Source: Neostapfia colusana
Taxonomy: Eukaryota; Streptophyta; Magnoliopsida; Poales; Poaceae
Direction: 5' to 3'
DNA length: 64,000 bases
Assembly: GCA_030760725.1 (NCBI GenBank)
Contig: JASWHV010000002.1
Location: 62,055,900-62,119,899, forward strand
The position numbers and the translations under genes are program-made. Shown here one piece after another: positions 54,587 through 64,000 of the stretch; the first letter of the stretch is position 1; each line of letters starts with the position of its first letter. The notes under the pieces were generated by a model, which was given only the letters and a program-made list of their open reading frames with translations, was not told the DNA's origin and made no database searches.

Positions 54587-55674
54587 GCAAGTGTCCTTGA
54601 CCACTTTGATCCTATGCTAGGATGTGTAGATAGAATTATTTGCATTGTCAAATGAAATATGAAACCCATGCTAGGAAGTTTCCCTAGAATTGCATTACCT
54701 TGTTTCCTTGTAGCTTGGGTTGGGATTCATTTTATAATGTCATTTATTATTATGCATATGCTTAGTCATGCTTAGAATGGGATAATTGGGATATGAGATC
54801 ATCAGTTTATTTTACCATACTCTTGAATGAGATATTGTGAGTTATGTAGAGGTAGGGATCAAGGCAAGTTGGATGTTTTGGTTGTGTGCTGGGTGCACGA
54901 GACTTGGGTTTGTGTTTAGTACTTGCCTAGATCCTAAGGACCGGTTCATGGAGCATGTAACCTGGCTTTACAGTGCCAACCACATGCTGAGATGGGGCAG
55001 CTTGGCCAATTAATTAGGTGTATCCCCGGCGTAGTATGGGTGTGTTGGATGGTGCGGGGAATAGGTGTCAGCTGGACTACCATATGAACCGCAAGGCTCA
55101 AGAGGGGGCCACTGCAGCGGGGTTGGAGCCTCTTGTATGCTGTTAGGGGTGAAACCTCAGTGGGCCCACGCTCGTCGGGAATCCCTTTGTAAAGGCTTCG
55201 TAGTGATCTCCTGGCTGCACACCTGGGAAGTGTGAATGTGGATCGTAGCCACTGGCATAATGGAGGTTCTTTTAGTCCACCCGGCAACGGGGGATGAAAT
55301 CACTACATGTGGGTACAGTGGTACAAACTCTGCAGAGTCAAAACTGTCTTGACAGCCGTGCTCACGGTTAAGAGCGGCCTGGACTTATTCATGATTAGAG
55401 GATTGATGGTTTTGGAAGTTAAGCGGGGAGCTTAACATTGGAAATGATGTTATGGTTATTGGATTATGATGATGGGATGGGAGATTTGGACCATTTCACC
55501 TGTGTAGTAATGTAGGTGCTTAATAAGCTAAGGTGATAGGTATTAATTGCGTAGTGCTTTTACCATGAGTTCAACCTCTCCTTGTTCTAGCCATGCATGA
55601 TATAATTTTCCCACACTTGCTGAGTACCATTGGTACTCAACCTTGCATATTTGTTGGTTTATATTGCTGCTCAG

Positions 55675-55733
55675 GTCAAGATAATGAGGTGGTGTATAAT
55701 AACCAAGACTTTGGACCCGAAAAAGGTTTTTAG
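55675..55733 (+). other. Terminal exon-like segment, D 5' LTR
   Basis: After TATTGCTGCTCAG, the phase from the previous segment reads QDNEVVYNNQDFGPEKGF and stops at TAG 55731-55733. AATAAA follows 145 bp later. The layout matches C2. Confidence 0.4.
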
Positions 55734-55985
55734 GTTCATGAAGACCCCCGGGCAACGCCTGTGATGGAGCCCTAAAGAATAATATTCCGCTGCTAGTTTA
55801 TTTACTTGTGATGAACTTATTATTGTCCATCGAGACATTTACTATGTAAGACTTACTTATATTCGACACCTGGCTTTTAATAAATGATGCTTCACTATTT
55901 GTCATCACATGTATGAGAAAACGATCCTGGCATACATGTGATATTCACTTGGTTGTTTCTTCGGAAAAACCGGGTGTGACAGAGG

Positions 55986-55999
55986 TGGTATCAGAGCCA
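55986..55999 (+). promoter_or_regulatory. D primer-binding site (tRNA-iMet)
   Basis: TGGTATCAGAGCCA begins four bases after the LTR end. Confidence 0.93.
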
Positions 56000-56197
56000 A
56001 GGTTGCCCGTAGGAACGTGGACCTAGGTAGAAATGGACGTATTTAAGGGCCCTATTTTCTTAAAAACTATTTTCCAAGGTGTGGGTTGAAGAGTGTTATT
56101 AAAGGAGTCATTTTCTTCATCTTACCCCAACTTTCATTCAAAATAGGATTTTTGTTTGAGAATTTATCTAAACTAATTTTAAATTCTTTTGTTTTAG

Positions 56198-56977
56198 ATG
56201 GTTCGCATGATTCGCACCGCCCGTAAGCCCACAGGAGGGAGAGTTCCCGTAGTTGCCCTTGCCGAAAGAGAGGAGAGTCGTCCAGTGACGTACCTTTCCT
56301 ACGGATTGGCAGTAGGAGATTTGTTGCGCCGTCTTCGACATATGCTCGAAGCCGCAGGCAATACGGGCAAGCTAATCATCCACTATAACTCCACCAGGAC
56401 CATCCGTGAGAAGAGGGAAGAATGGAGTTCGGAGATGAGGATTATACACGAGAATCAGCTGCTTAAGATTCACTACTCTCCAGCTTGCCGAGCAACACAA
56501 GTTGACGCGGAGAAAGATGTCACCTGGGAGGCCATCACCTGCCAGAGTCACATCTATCGTCGCCACTTGGACAAAACTGAGTACATGTATGTCCTCCAAC
56601 GTGAGAGTGGTACCACGGAATACAAGTACCCACCGGTGCAGCAAGGGACTTTCCATGAGCATATGGACTTGTGTTTGGAGGATGCTGCTATGCTCAGCAC
56701 TCGACTGCAGGAGTGTCAACAAGAACTTCAGGATGTCCGAGACACCCTGAAGGAAACGGAGGCGTTGCTGCGAGCTTGCTTAAAGGCGAGAGAAAGAGGA
56801 GATGGGAATGAACTGTGTGTCACTGTGAATGATACATGGACTCCTGACTCCCCGGATCGCCGAGCAATCAGGCGTCGTCGCACTTCTCCACCAGCAGCCT
56901 CCCCACCCAAAGCAGAGTCAGAAGGTAGCCGAAATGAGGAGGAAGATCCCGAGGAGCCAGCTCAAGAGGACGAGTAG
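56198..56977 (+). CDS. orf0: D orf0: extra protein before gag, 259 residues
   Basis: The function is unknown and I recognise no enzyme motif. The ATG is preceded directly by a 3' splice-site-like CTTTTGTTTTAG. Residues about 1-25 are basic (MVRMIRTARKPTGGRVPV). The middle, about 30-160, looks globular, with aromatic and charged residues (IIHYNSTRTIREKREEW). Residues about 163-200 are a predicted coiled coil (AAMLSTRLQECQQELQDV). A basic RRAIRRRRTSPP (about 222) could be a nuclear signal, followed by a Ser/Pro and Glu-rich acidic tail to the stop at 56975-56977. An extra ORF before gag has been described in some rice chromoviruses of this type (RIRE3/RIRE8, from memory). It is intact while gag-pol is not. 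The next 301 bp to gag are non-coding. Confidence 0.75.
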   Translation: MVRMIRTARKPTGGRVPVVALAEREESRPVTYLSYGLAVGDLLRRLRHMLEAAGNTGKLIIHYNSTRTIREKREEWSSEMRIIHENQLLKIHYSPACRATQVDAEKDVTWEAITCQSHIYRRHLDKTEYMYVLQRESGTTEYKYPPVQQGTFHEHMDLCLEDAAMLSTRLQECQQELQDVRDTLKETEALLRACLKARERGDGNELCVTVNDTWTPDSPDRRAIRRRRTSPPAASPPKAESEGSRNEEEDPEEPAQEDE

Positions 56978-57266
56978 TGTAGAGTCTTTCCCCTAGCTAA
57001 CAAGAGGTCGAGTAGTCGAGTCGTTACGTAGTTAATGGTGTGATAATGCTTGGTGTGTGACGTGAGTTGTGGAAGCCATGAGCAATTGTCCACAGCATCG
57101 TCTTCAGATTGTTTTGCTTTGGTGTGTGAACCCACAGGAAATAATAGTGCATTTATTTGGTGTGAGATGTAAACCCTCGTAAAATTTTAACAAAGCCTCA
57201 ACACTTCAAAGTACAAACAAGTGAAAGTAGTAAGATGATACTAAATGCTTTCAAATTAACATTGGT

Positions 57267-57278
57267 TGATTCTGCCAG
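57267..57278 (+). promoter_or_regulatory. Candidate 3' splice site directly before D gag
   Basis: TTGATTCTGCCAG ends exactly at the gag ATG (57279). With the similar site before orf0 it would let alternative splicing choose orf0 or gag as the first ORF of the mRNA. Sequence match only. Confidence 0.45.
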
Positions 57279-60200
57279 ATGGCCGGAAGAGGAAAAGGAC
57301 GTGCTGCCAACCCCACCAACAACAATGATGAGGCATGCAACCCTCATCTTTCTGGAGGCCAGGACCGGGGTGGTCGCCGTGAAGAAGTTGATCCTCTCCA
57401 CCAAATGCTGGAGAATCAAAATCAGCTCATCCAGAACTTGACTCAAGTGGTGGCCAACTTGCATCAAGTTCCACCTCCACAAGCTGCACCACGCCAACCA
57501 AGGTTGAGTGAGTTTCTAGGAACCCAACCTCCAAAGTTTGCAAGTGCTGCTGAACCCCTGGAGGCAGATGATTGGCTGAAGACCATTGAAAGTAAGATGA
57601 GGATCATACAGTGCCAAGGGTATGAGAGGGTGCTGTTTGCCTCTCATCAATTGCATGGACCTGCTGCTGATTGGTGGACCGCCTACGTGGCCGCCCATCA
57701 TGACCCTGAGAGCATCACTTGGGAAGAGTTCAAGCGTAGCTTCCGCAACCATTACATCCCAAGAGGTGAACTCAAAAACAACAGGAAGGAGTTTTTGGGA
57801 CTGCAGCAGGGAAACATGACGGTGAGGGAATACCTCACTAAATTCACTCAACTATCCCGTTATGCCCCACCGGACATAGAGACTGATGAGAAGAAACAAG
57901 ATTGTTTCATGGAAGGGCTTACCGCAGAAATGCAGTGTGCAATGTCCTCAAATGAGTATGAAAGCTTTCAAAAGATGGTGGACAGAGCATTTGTGGTGGA
58001 AAGGAAGCTAAAGGCCCTGAAAAATGAGAATAAGAGGAAGGCTGGGTGGTCACATCAAGCCTCAGGGAGCAACACCCGCCCACGTATGATGCAGCAACCT
58101 ACGGGGCAGACGAGCCGTGCTGCGGTACCCTATTCAGCACCAAGAGGGTACAACCCAAACTACAGGCCTCCCGCAGTACCAGCACAGCCGCAACGTCAGT
58201 TTGCGCAGCAGCCTCGCCCCGCATATCCACCTCGACCAGCAGTACAAGGACCCCCAAACCAACCCCAAGACAACAAGGGCCAAGCATCTAAGATTGGGGT
58301 GCAATGTTTCAGCTGTGGTGAAGTGGGGCACTACGCCCATAAGTGTCCAAAGAAGAAGCCCACGCAGCCACAGCAGCAGAATGTAATGAGAGGACGGGTG
58401 AGCCACGTCACTATGGAGGAAGCACAAGAGGCACCCGACGTGGTAGTTGGTAAGTTTCCTGCCAATTTACACCTTGCAACTCTGCTGTTTGATTCGGGTG
58501 CTACCCACTCGTTCATTGCTCAAGGGTTTGTTAAGAAGCATGACCTAGCAACCACCCAAATGAACCATATGCTAGCGGTAAACTCTCCAGGTGGAGAAAT
58601 AAGGACAAGACAAGTGTGTCCCAAAGTGGACCTAGACATTAATGGGGTAGTATTTACGGCTAACCTCATAGTGATAGATTCACAAGGTATAGATATTATT
58701 TTGGGTATGGATTGGTTGACCAAACATAAAGGAATCATCCATTGTTTGACCAGAACGGTGGAATTAACTCACCCCAGTGGCACCAGAGTAAAGTTCATAA
58801 CAATACACGAGCCTAGGAGGGACATAAAATTAAAACAAGTGGAGGTGAAAGTTGAGGAAATCAGGACTGTCAGGGAATATCCGGATGTTTTTCCGGAGGA
58901 ATTGCCTCCGGAAATGCCAGGTATGCCTCCCGACCGTGACGTGGAATTCGCAATTGAGCTAGTACCGGGAACAGCCCCGATATACAAGAGACCTTATCGC
59001 ATGGATTCCAAGCAGCTAGAAGAGCTCAAGGATCATTTGGGAGAATTGACGGAGAAGGGGTATATTCGCCCTAGTTCCTCACCATGGGGAGCTCCGGTGA
59101 TATTTGTGCCCAAGAAAGACGGAACCCAAAGGTTATGCGTGGATTACCGTGCATTGAATGAGGTAACCATCAAGAACAAGTACCCATTGCCTCGCATTGA
59201 AGACTTGTTTGATCAGTTGAGGGGAGCTTGTGTGTTCTCAAAAATTGATCTCAGGTCGGGATACCACCAACTCAAGATAAGGCAATCTGATATTCCCAAG
59301 ACAGCTTTCGTATCTCGGTACGGACTGTATGAATACACTGTTATGCCTTTCGGGCTAACCAATGCCCCGGCATATTTCATGTACCTCATGAACAAGGTAT
59401 TCATGGAATATCTGGACAAATTTGTGGTGGTTTTCATAGATGATATTCTTGTCTTCTCCAAAGATGAAGAAGAACATGAGAAACATCTAAGGTTGGTGTT
59501 GCAGAGGCTGAGAGAACACCAACTATATGCCAAGTTGAGCAAGTGTGAGTTTTGGCTGAAGAGAGTTCCCTTTTTAGGACATATAATCTCGGAGGGAGGA
59601 ATCTCCGTAGATCCCGCCAAAATCGAGGATATCCAGAAGTGGAAGACCCCTGAAAATGTCGGGGAAGTTCGAAGCTTTTTGGGATTGGCTGGATACTATC
59701 GACGGTTTATTGAGGGATTCTCCAAGATCTCGAGACCTCTCACCAAATTGTTGGAAAAGGGAATCACATTCAACTGGACGCCACAGTGTGATACAAGCTT
59801 TCAGGAGCTAAATAAGAGATTGACAACAGCCCCAGTGCTGGTTATGCCAGATATGCAGAAGAATTTCACAGTGTACTGCGATGCCTCTGGAAATGGGTTG
59901 GGATGTGTTCTCATGCAAGAAGGACATGTCATGGCATATGCATCCCGGCAGCTTCGGAAGCACGAGAAGAACTATCCTACACATGACCTAGAACTAGCTG
60001 CAGTGGTACACGCGTTGAAAATTTGGCGGCACTATTTGATGGGGAAGAGGACAGAGATATATACGGATCATAAGAGTTTGAAGTACATATTCACACAGCC
60101 AGATCTCAACCTCAGACAAAGGAGATGGTTAGAGCTAATCAATGACTTTGATGTGGGCATCAACTATCATCCCGGGAAAGCAAACGTCGTGGCCGATGCT

Positions 60201-61760
60201 TTGAGTCGGAAAGTGTAGGTCAGTAAGTTGAGCTTGAAGGACATGCCCGCAGAATTGAAGGACGAGGTTATAAGGCTCAATCTATGTCTAGTAAATAGTG
60301 GTGAAGCCATCGCCATGGAAGTGGACTCCACACTCGAGCAAGACATACGCGAGGGCCAAAAGAATGATGAGAAGATACAAGAGATCAGACAGCTCATCAA
60401 GGAAAATAAAGCTCCTGGTTTTAGAGAGGATGAACAAGGAACGGTGTGGCACGGGAAAAGGATCTGTGTGCCAGAAGTAAAGGAGATCCATGAATTAATT
60501 TTGAAGGAGGCTCACGATTCTGACTATTCCATTCATCCTGGGAGTACGAAGATGTACCAGGACCTCAAGAGCAGGTATTGGTGGTATGGCATGAAGCGAG
60601 ATGTCGCGGAACATGTTGCCCTATGTGACACATGTCAGCTGGTGAAAGCCGAACATCAATGACCCGCGGGATTATTGCAACCACTCAAAGTGTCTGAATG
60701 GAAGTGGGAAGAAATCAGCATGGATTTTGTCGTGGGATTGCCTAGGACCCAATCCAGGTATGATTCAATATGGGTCATTATTGATAGGCTAACCAAGGTA
60801 GCTCATTTCATTCCTGTGAAAGAAAGCTACAGCGGATCCAAATTGGCAGAATTGTACATGTCAAGGATTGTGTGTTACCATGGAGTGCCAAAGAAGATAG
60901 TGTCGGACCGAGGGACACAGTTCACCTCGAGGTTTTGGTAGAAGTTGCATGAAACCATGGGAACCCATCTGAACTTCAACTCTGCCTATCATCCCCAAAC
61001 TGACGGGCAGACGGAGAGAACCAATCAGATCCTTGAAGATATGTTAAGGGCATGTGCACTCAAAAACAATAGGAGTTGGGACAAGAACTTACCGTATGCG
61101 GAGTTTTCCTATAACAACAGCTATCAAGCTAGTATGAAGATATCACCGTTTGAAGCTTTGTATGGAAGGAAGTGCAGAACTCCCCTATTTTGGAACCAAA
61201 CAGGAGAAAGTAAAGTGTTTGGTCCAGAAGTACTACAAGAAGCCGAGGCGAAGGTGAGGGAGATTCGCAACAACTTGAGGATAGCACAAACACGCCAAAA
61301 GAGCTATGCCGATGTACGAAGAAGAGAGCTCGTTTTCAACGTGGGAGACTATGTTTATCTCAAGGTGTCCCCTATCAGAGGACTTCGTCGGTTCAAGGTG
61401 AAAGGGAAGTTGTCACCTCGATACATCGGACCCTTTCAAGTTTTGGAAAGAAAAGGCGAAGTGGCGTACCAACTAGAGTTACCGGTTCATCTATCGGACG
61501 TGCACGACGTATTCCATGTGTCACAACTCAAGAAATGCCTGAGGACGCCTGAAGAGGTGTTACCCATGAATGAAGTGGATGTAGCTGAAGATTTGTCTTA
61601 TGCCGAGCAACCATACAAGATTTTGGAGACGATGGAACGCCTCACCAGAAACAAGAGAATCCGGATGTGCAAGGTGCAGTGGAAGCATCACTCAGAAGAG
61701 GAAGCCACCTGGGAACGGGAAGATGAGCTCAAGGCACAATTTCCGCAATTGTTTTCTTAG
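57279..61760 (+). pseudogene. gag-pol: D gag-pol with three premature stops
   Basis: One frame, 1493 codons long, encodes capsid (DWWTAYVAAHHDPESITWEE region), zinc knuckle CFSCGEVGHYAHKC (residue 343), protease LLFDSGATHSFIA (about 405), RT with IDLRSGYHQ and VVFIDDILVFSK (about 720), RNase H (VYCDASGNGLGC), integrase zinc domain (CDTCQLVK), core (MDFVVGLP, IVSDRGTQF, TDGQTERTNQ) and chromodomain (KVQWKHHSEEEATWERE). Stops are TAG 60216-60218, TGA 60660-60662 and TAG 60939-60941; no frameshift is seen. Gag to RNase H (979 residues) remain expressible, so particles could form, but integrase could not be made without readthrough. All visible catalytic residues are intact. Confidence 0.93.
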
Positions 61761-61788
61761 AAACACCAATCTCGAGGACGAGATTTCT

Positions 61789-61805
61789 TTTAAGGGGGGT
61801 AGAGC
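61789..61805 (+). promoter_or_regulatory. D polypurine tract
   Basis: TTTAAGGGGGGTAGAGC precedes the 3' LTR start TGTAACACC. Confidence 0.9.
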
Positions 61806-64000
61806 TGTAACACCCCAAATTTTGATTCAAAACCCTAAACCATGTTCAGAGGGGAATTTAAAAATTTTTGGACGTGTTGCATGTTTTGCAAAAATTCAAA
61901 TTCAAACTGGAATTCAAATTAGACTCAAAACAGAAAAGAAATGGAAAAAGAAAAAGAGAAAACGGGAAAAACCGGCCAGTGGGCTGAAACCCGCCAGCCG
62001 GCCCAGTTTCCCCGCGCCAGCCCGCAGCCGCGCGCCCGCGCTATCCCTCACAGACAGGTGGGACCCACCTGTCATCCCTAACCCCGCGACCCCGGACTCT
62101 CTCCCGCGCGCGCGCGATCTTAACCGATCGGAATACCGCGTCCCTCAGCCCGAATTCCGGTTCCAGAAGAATCAAACTCGATCACAACTGACCCACCGCC
62201 CTTCCCCGGCTATAAAAACCCCAGCCCCGATCGGTTTTTCCCACGCGATCGCCGATTTTTACTCCGGTGAGCACCGAGACTTCGCCGGTGAATTCTGGCC
62301 GATCTAAGCTCGGAAACTCTGATCTAACTCGCTGGTCTTGATCCACCGCCTCCGGGGAGCTTTGCAGGTGCAGAAAACTCGGAGAATTACGGTGTAAACA
62401 CAGCGCCGACGAGCTTCGCCGTGGTTTTGCCTCGGACCTCGTCGCCGATCACTTTCCAGGACCCCCCGAGCTCGAGAAAACCCCCGAGGTGAGATCCCTG
62501 ACCTCCCCTCTACCGATCTATGCCATAAGATCACAGTTCTAGGCAGAATTCTCGAGTATCCGAAACTTTCGGGCGAGATCGCCGCTTCCCGCCGCCGTGC
62601 GCCGCCGGCAGCGCCGCCCGCGCTCGATCAGAGCGACGTGGCCGCTTGTGCGCCGTTTATTTTAAATCGCACGGTAGACTTTAAAACCCCGCGTACCGGT
62701 TCATTGTTATAATCTCAGCCGTCGGTTTAAAATTGGACGGTCCACGTCAGCCCCGCGTTATAAAGACTGGAAATCTTACGTGCTACCCCCTGGGGTTCTC
62801 GGGAAATAAGAGCTAGCCCCGGAAACTTCTGATCTAGCCCCTGGAACTCCAGAAAATCATGTAAATTCATTTAAAAATCAGTTTTAGCCCCTGGACTTAA
62901 TAGAAATTAGGAAAAACACCTCTGACAAGTGTAGCTACACCCCTGGAAATTATGAAAATAATATTATAGACCCTGTAATGGGGTGAGTTCATTATTTTAG
63001 CCCTGTTTAGTATTTAATTTAGAAAATTGAATATGTAACTAGTGTTTAAAAATTAAAAAGTGGGACAAACATAATTGTCAAAATTAATTAAAAGCTTTCT
63101 CAGTACTTAGAAAACTTTGGAGTGAGATAAAAATATATTTTGGGCTGAAATGAATCTGTTTCATTTATGAATCACATTATTTAGTATAGGGACACATTTT
63201 TAAGTAAAGAATAGCTATAGAAAAATAGGGAAAATAATTATGAAATAGTTTACATCAGAGGCCAAGGTCAAAATATGTTATTCAATTATTTAGGACCAAA
63301 ACCTATACTGTTTAGATGATGTGTATTACTAATTTCATAAAAAAATACACAATTATGCATAGGAATATAAATCTGAAAATATAGCAACTAGTAAATGATA
63401 AATGGAGTTTTTAAAATTCAAAGAGTTCAGTTTAGGGTTGATAGAAATTATGAAGGCACATATGGAGAAGAAAAATACTTTTCTTACATACTTGGTAGTT
63501 TAATATAAGGAATTTATTTAAAACTGAAACACACACATATGTATATATATATATATATATAGTATGTAAGTATAAATATGAACACCAAAGTAGGAATCAT
63601 ACACATATAAATAAAAGTGTGTGCAAGCCACAGATCAACACACAAAGTAACCACAACACATATAATGGTGAATGAATTTCATAAATATGAATGTGTGGTT
63701 TGTATGAAGTAAGAAGTGTGAACTATGTCTTATGATTGTTGTTTTTCTTTTGCTATGTGTGATGGTATGAAGTAGAACCTGTTCAAGAGCAAGTTATTCC
63801 TTTCCAAGATCAGGACTACCCATTTCAAGAGCAGCAAGAAGGAGGCAAGTGTCCTTGACCACTTTGATCCTATGCTAGGATGTGTAGATAGAATTATTTG
63901 CATTGTCAAATGAAATATGAAACCCATGCTAGGAAGTTTCCCTAGAATTGCATTACCTTGTTTCCTTGTAGCTTGGGTTGGGATTCATTTTATCATGTCA
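61806..64000 (+). repeat. D 3' LTR, truncated by the window end
   Basis: The first 2195 bp match 52543 onward. About 1.24 kb more should follow outside, ending GGGTGTGACA and then GAACA. The palindrome, TATA box and GC-donor segment are kept. Confidence 0.95.

Larger units (their letters stand above)
52543..55981 (+). repeat. D 5' LTR (3439 bp)
   Basis: Termini are TGTAACACCCC and CGGGTGTGACA. It contains the palindrome at 52792-52810, a GC-rich island (about 52690-53420), a TATA box (52951-52957), a candidate donor GAG|GTGAGA near 53226, exon-like segments at 54515-54586 and 55675-55733, an AT dinucleotide run near 54278-54302, hairpins near 55327-55375, AATAAA at 55879-55884 and a terminal hairpin (CACATGTATG/CATACATGTG, 55906-55940). 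Confidence 0.95.
52543..64000 (+). mobile_element. D: Tekay/Del-type chromovirus with an extra ORF before gag
   Basis: 5' LTR, primer site, orf0, gag-pol, polypurine tract and the first 2195 bp of the 3' LTR are present; the window ends inside the latter. The LTRs align at an offset of 9263 with about 19 substitutions and a few short indels over 2.2 kb by hand count, so D inserted recently (about 0.3 million years at 1.3e-8). It is the top of the right-hand stack. Gag-pol has three premature stops. Confidence 0.94.

Noticed and set aside
61760..61806. An envelope-like gene after D pol
   Set aside because: Only 45 bp separate the pol stop from the 3' LTR. The same holds for A1, A2, B1 and B2.

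Overview
This window holds no ordinary host gene. Every stretch I can account for is LTR retrotransposon DNA, stacked by repeated insertion. The setting looks like the heterochromatin of a large plant genome, most likely a grass. The reasons are 3-4 kb LTRs, chromodomain-ended Ty3/gypsy polyproteins of the Tekay/Del chromovirus type primed by initiator tRNA-Met, and a Tat-type element with the gag and antisense gene familiar from grasses. The species cannot be named from sequence alone.

Seven elements can be separated by LTR ends, target-site duplications (TSDs), primer-binding sites and coding frames. I call them A1, A2, E, B1, B2, C1/C2 and D. A1 is the outermost layer: its gag-pol begins before the window (1-1831), resumes at 34951-37371 and ends in a partial 3' LTR (37383-37648). 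Left stack: A2, same family as A1, sits at 1832-34945 (TSD CAAAT). Inside A2's integrase sits E (8871-30827, TSD GACTT), a pol-less Tat-type element. Inside E sits B1 (15589-29717, minus strand, TSD CCACC), a young chromovirus with two 4023-bp LTRs and an uninterrupted 1489-codon gag-pol. Right stack: B2 (minus strand) entered A1's 3' LTR at 37649. C1 entered B2's reverse transcriptase at 44152. C2, same family, entered the end of C1's LTR at 48108. D entered C2's leader at 52543 and runs off the window inside its 3' LTR. The missing halves of D, C2, C1, B2 and A1 should follow in that order to the right.

Only B1 looks able to make its own proteins. A1, A2, B2 and D carry premature stops, frameshifts or catalytic substitutions. 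E keeps a frameshifted gag, a scrap of integrase and a broken antisense gene. LTR similarity fits the nesting: A2 and E pairs are visibly diverged, while B1 (about 0.4 percent) and D (about 0.9 percent over the visible part) are nearly identical. These are hand counts.

The most unusual signal is inside the long LTRs. All four chromovirus families (A, B, C, D) carry the same exon-like layout: a GC-rich first segment, an 72-116 nt acidic/glutamine-rich segment bounded by an AG acceptor and a rare GC donor (GCAAGT/C), and a terminal acidic segment ending in a stop codon, in most cases before a poly(A) signal. In C2 the three pieces join in compatible phase from an ATG to a stop, predicting a protein of about 110 residues encoded wholly inside one LTR. 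Separately, every gag start visible here, and the extra orf0 of D, is immediately preceded by a good 3' splice site. Together these suggest spliced leaders and possibly an LTR-encoded small protein. LTR-end hairpins with compensatory changes, tandem primer-binding-site repeats and G-box arrays are further structure.
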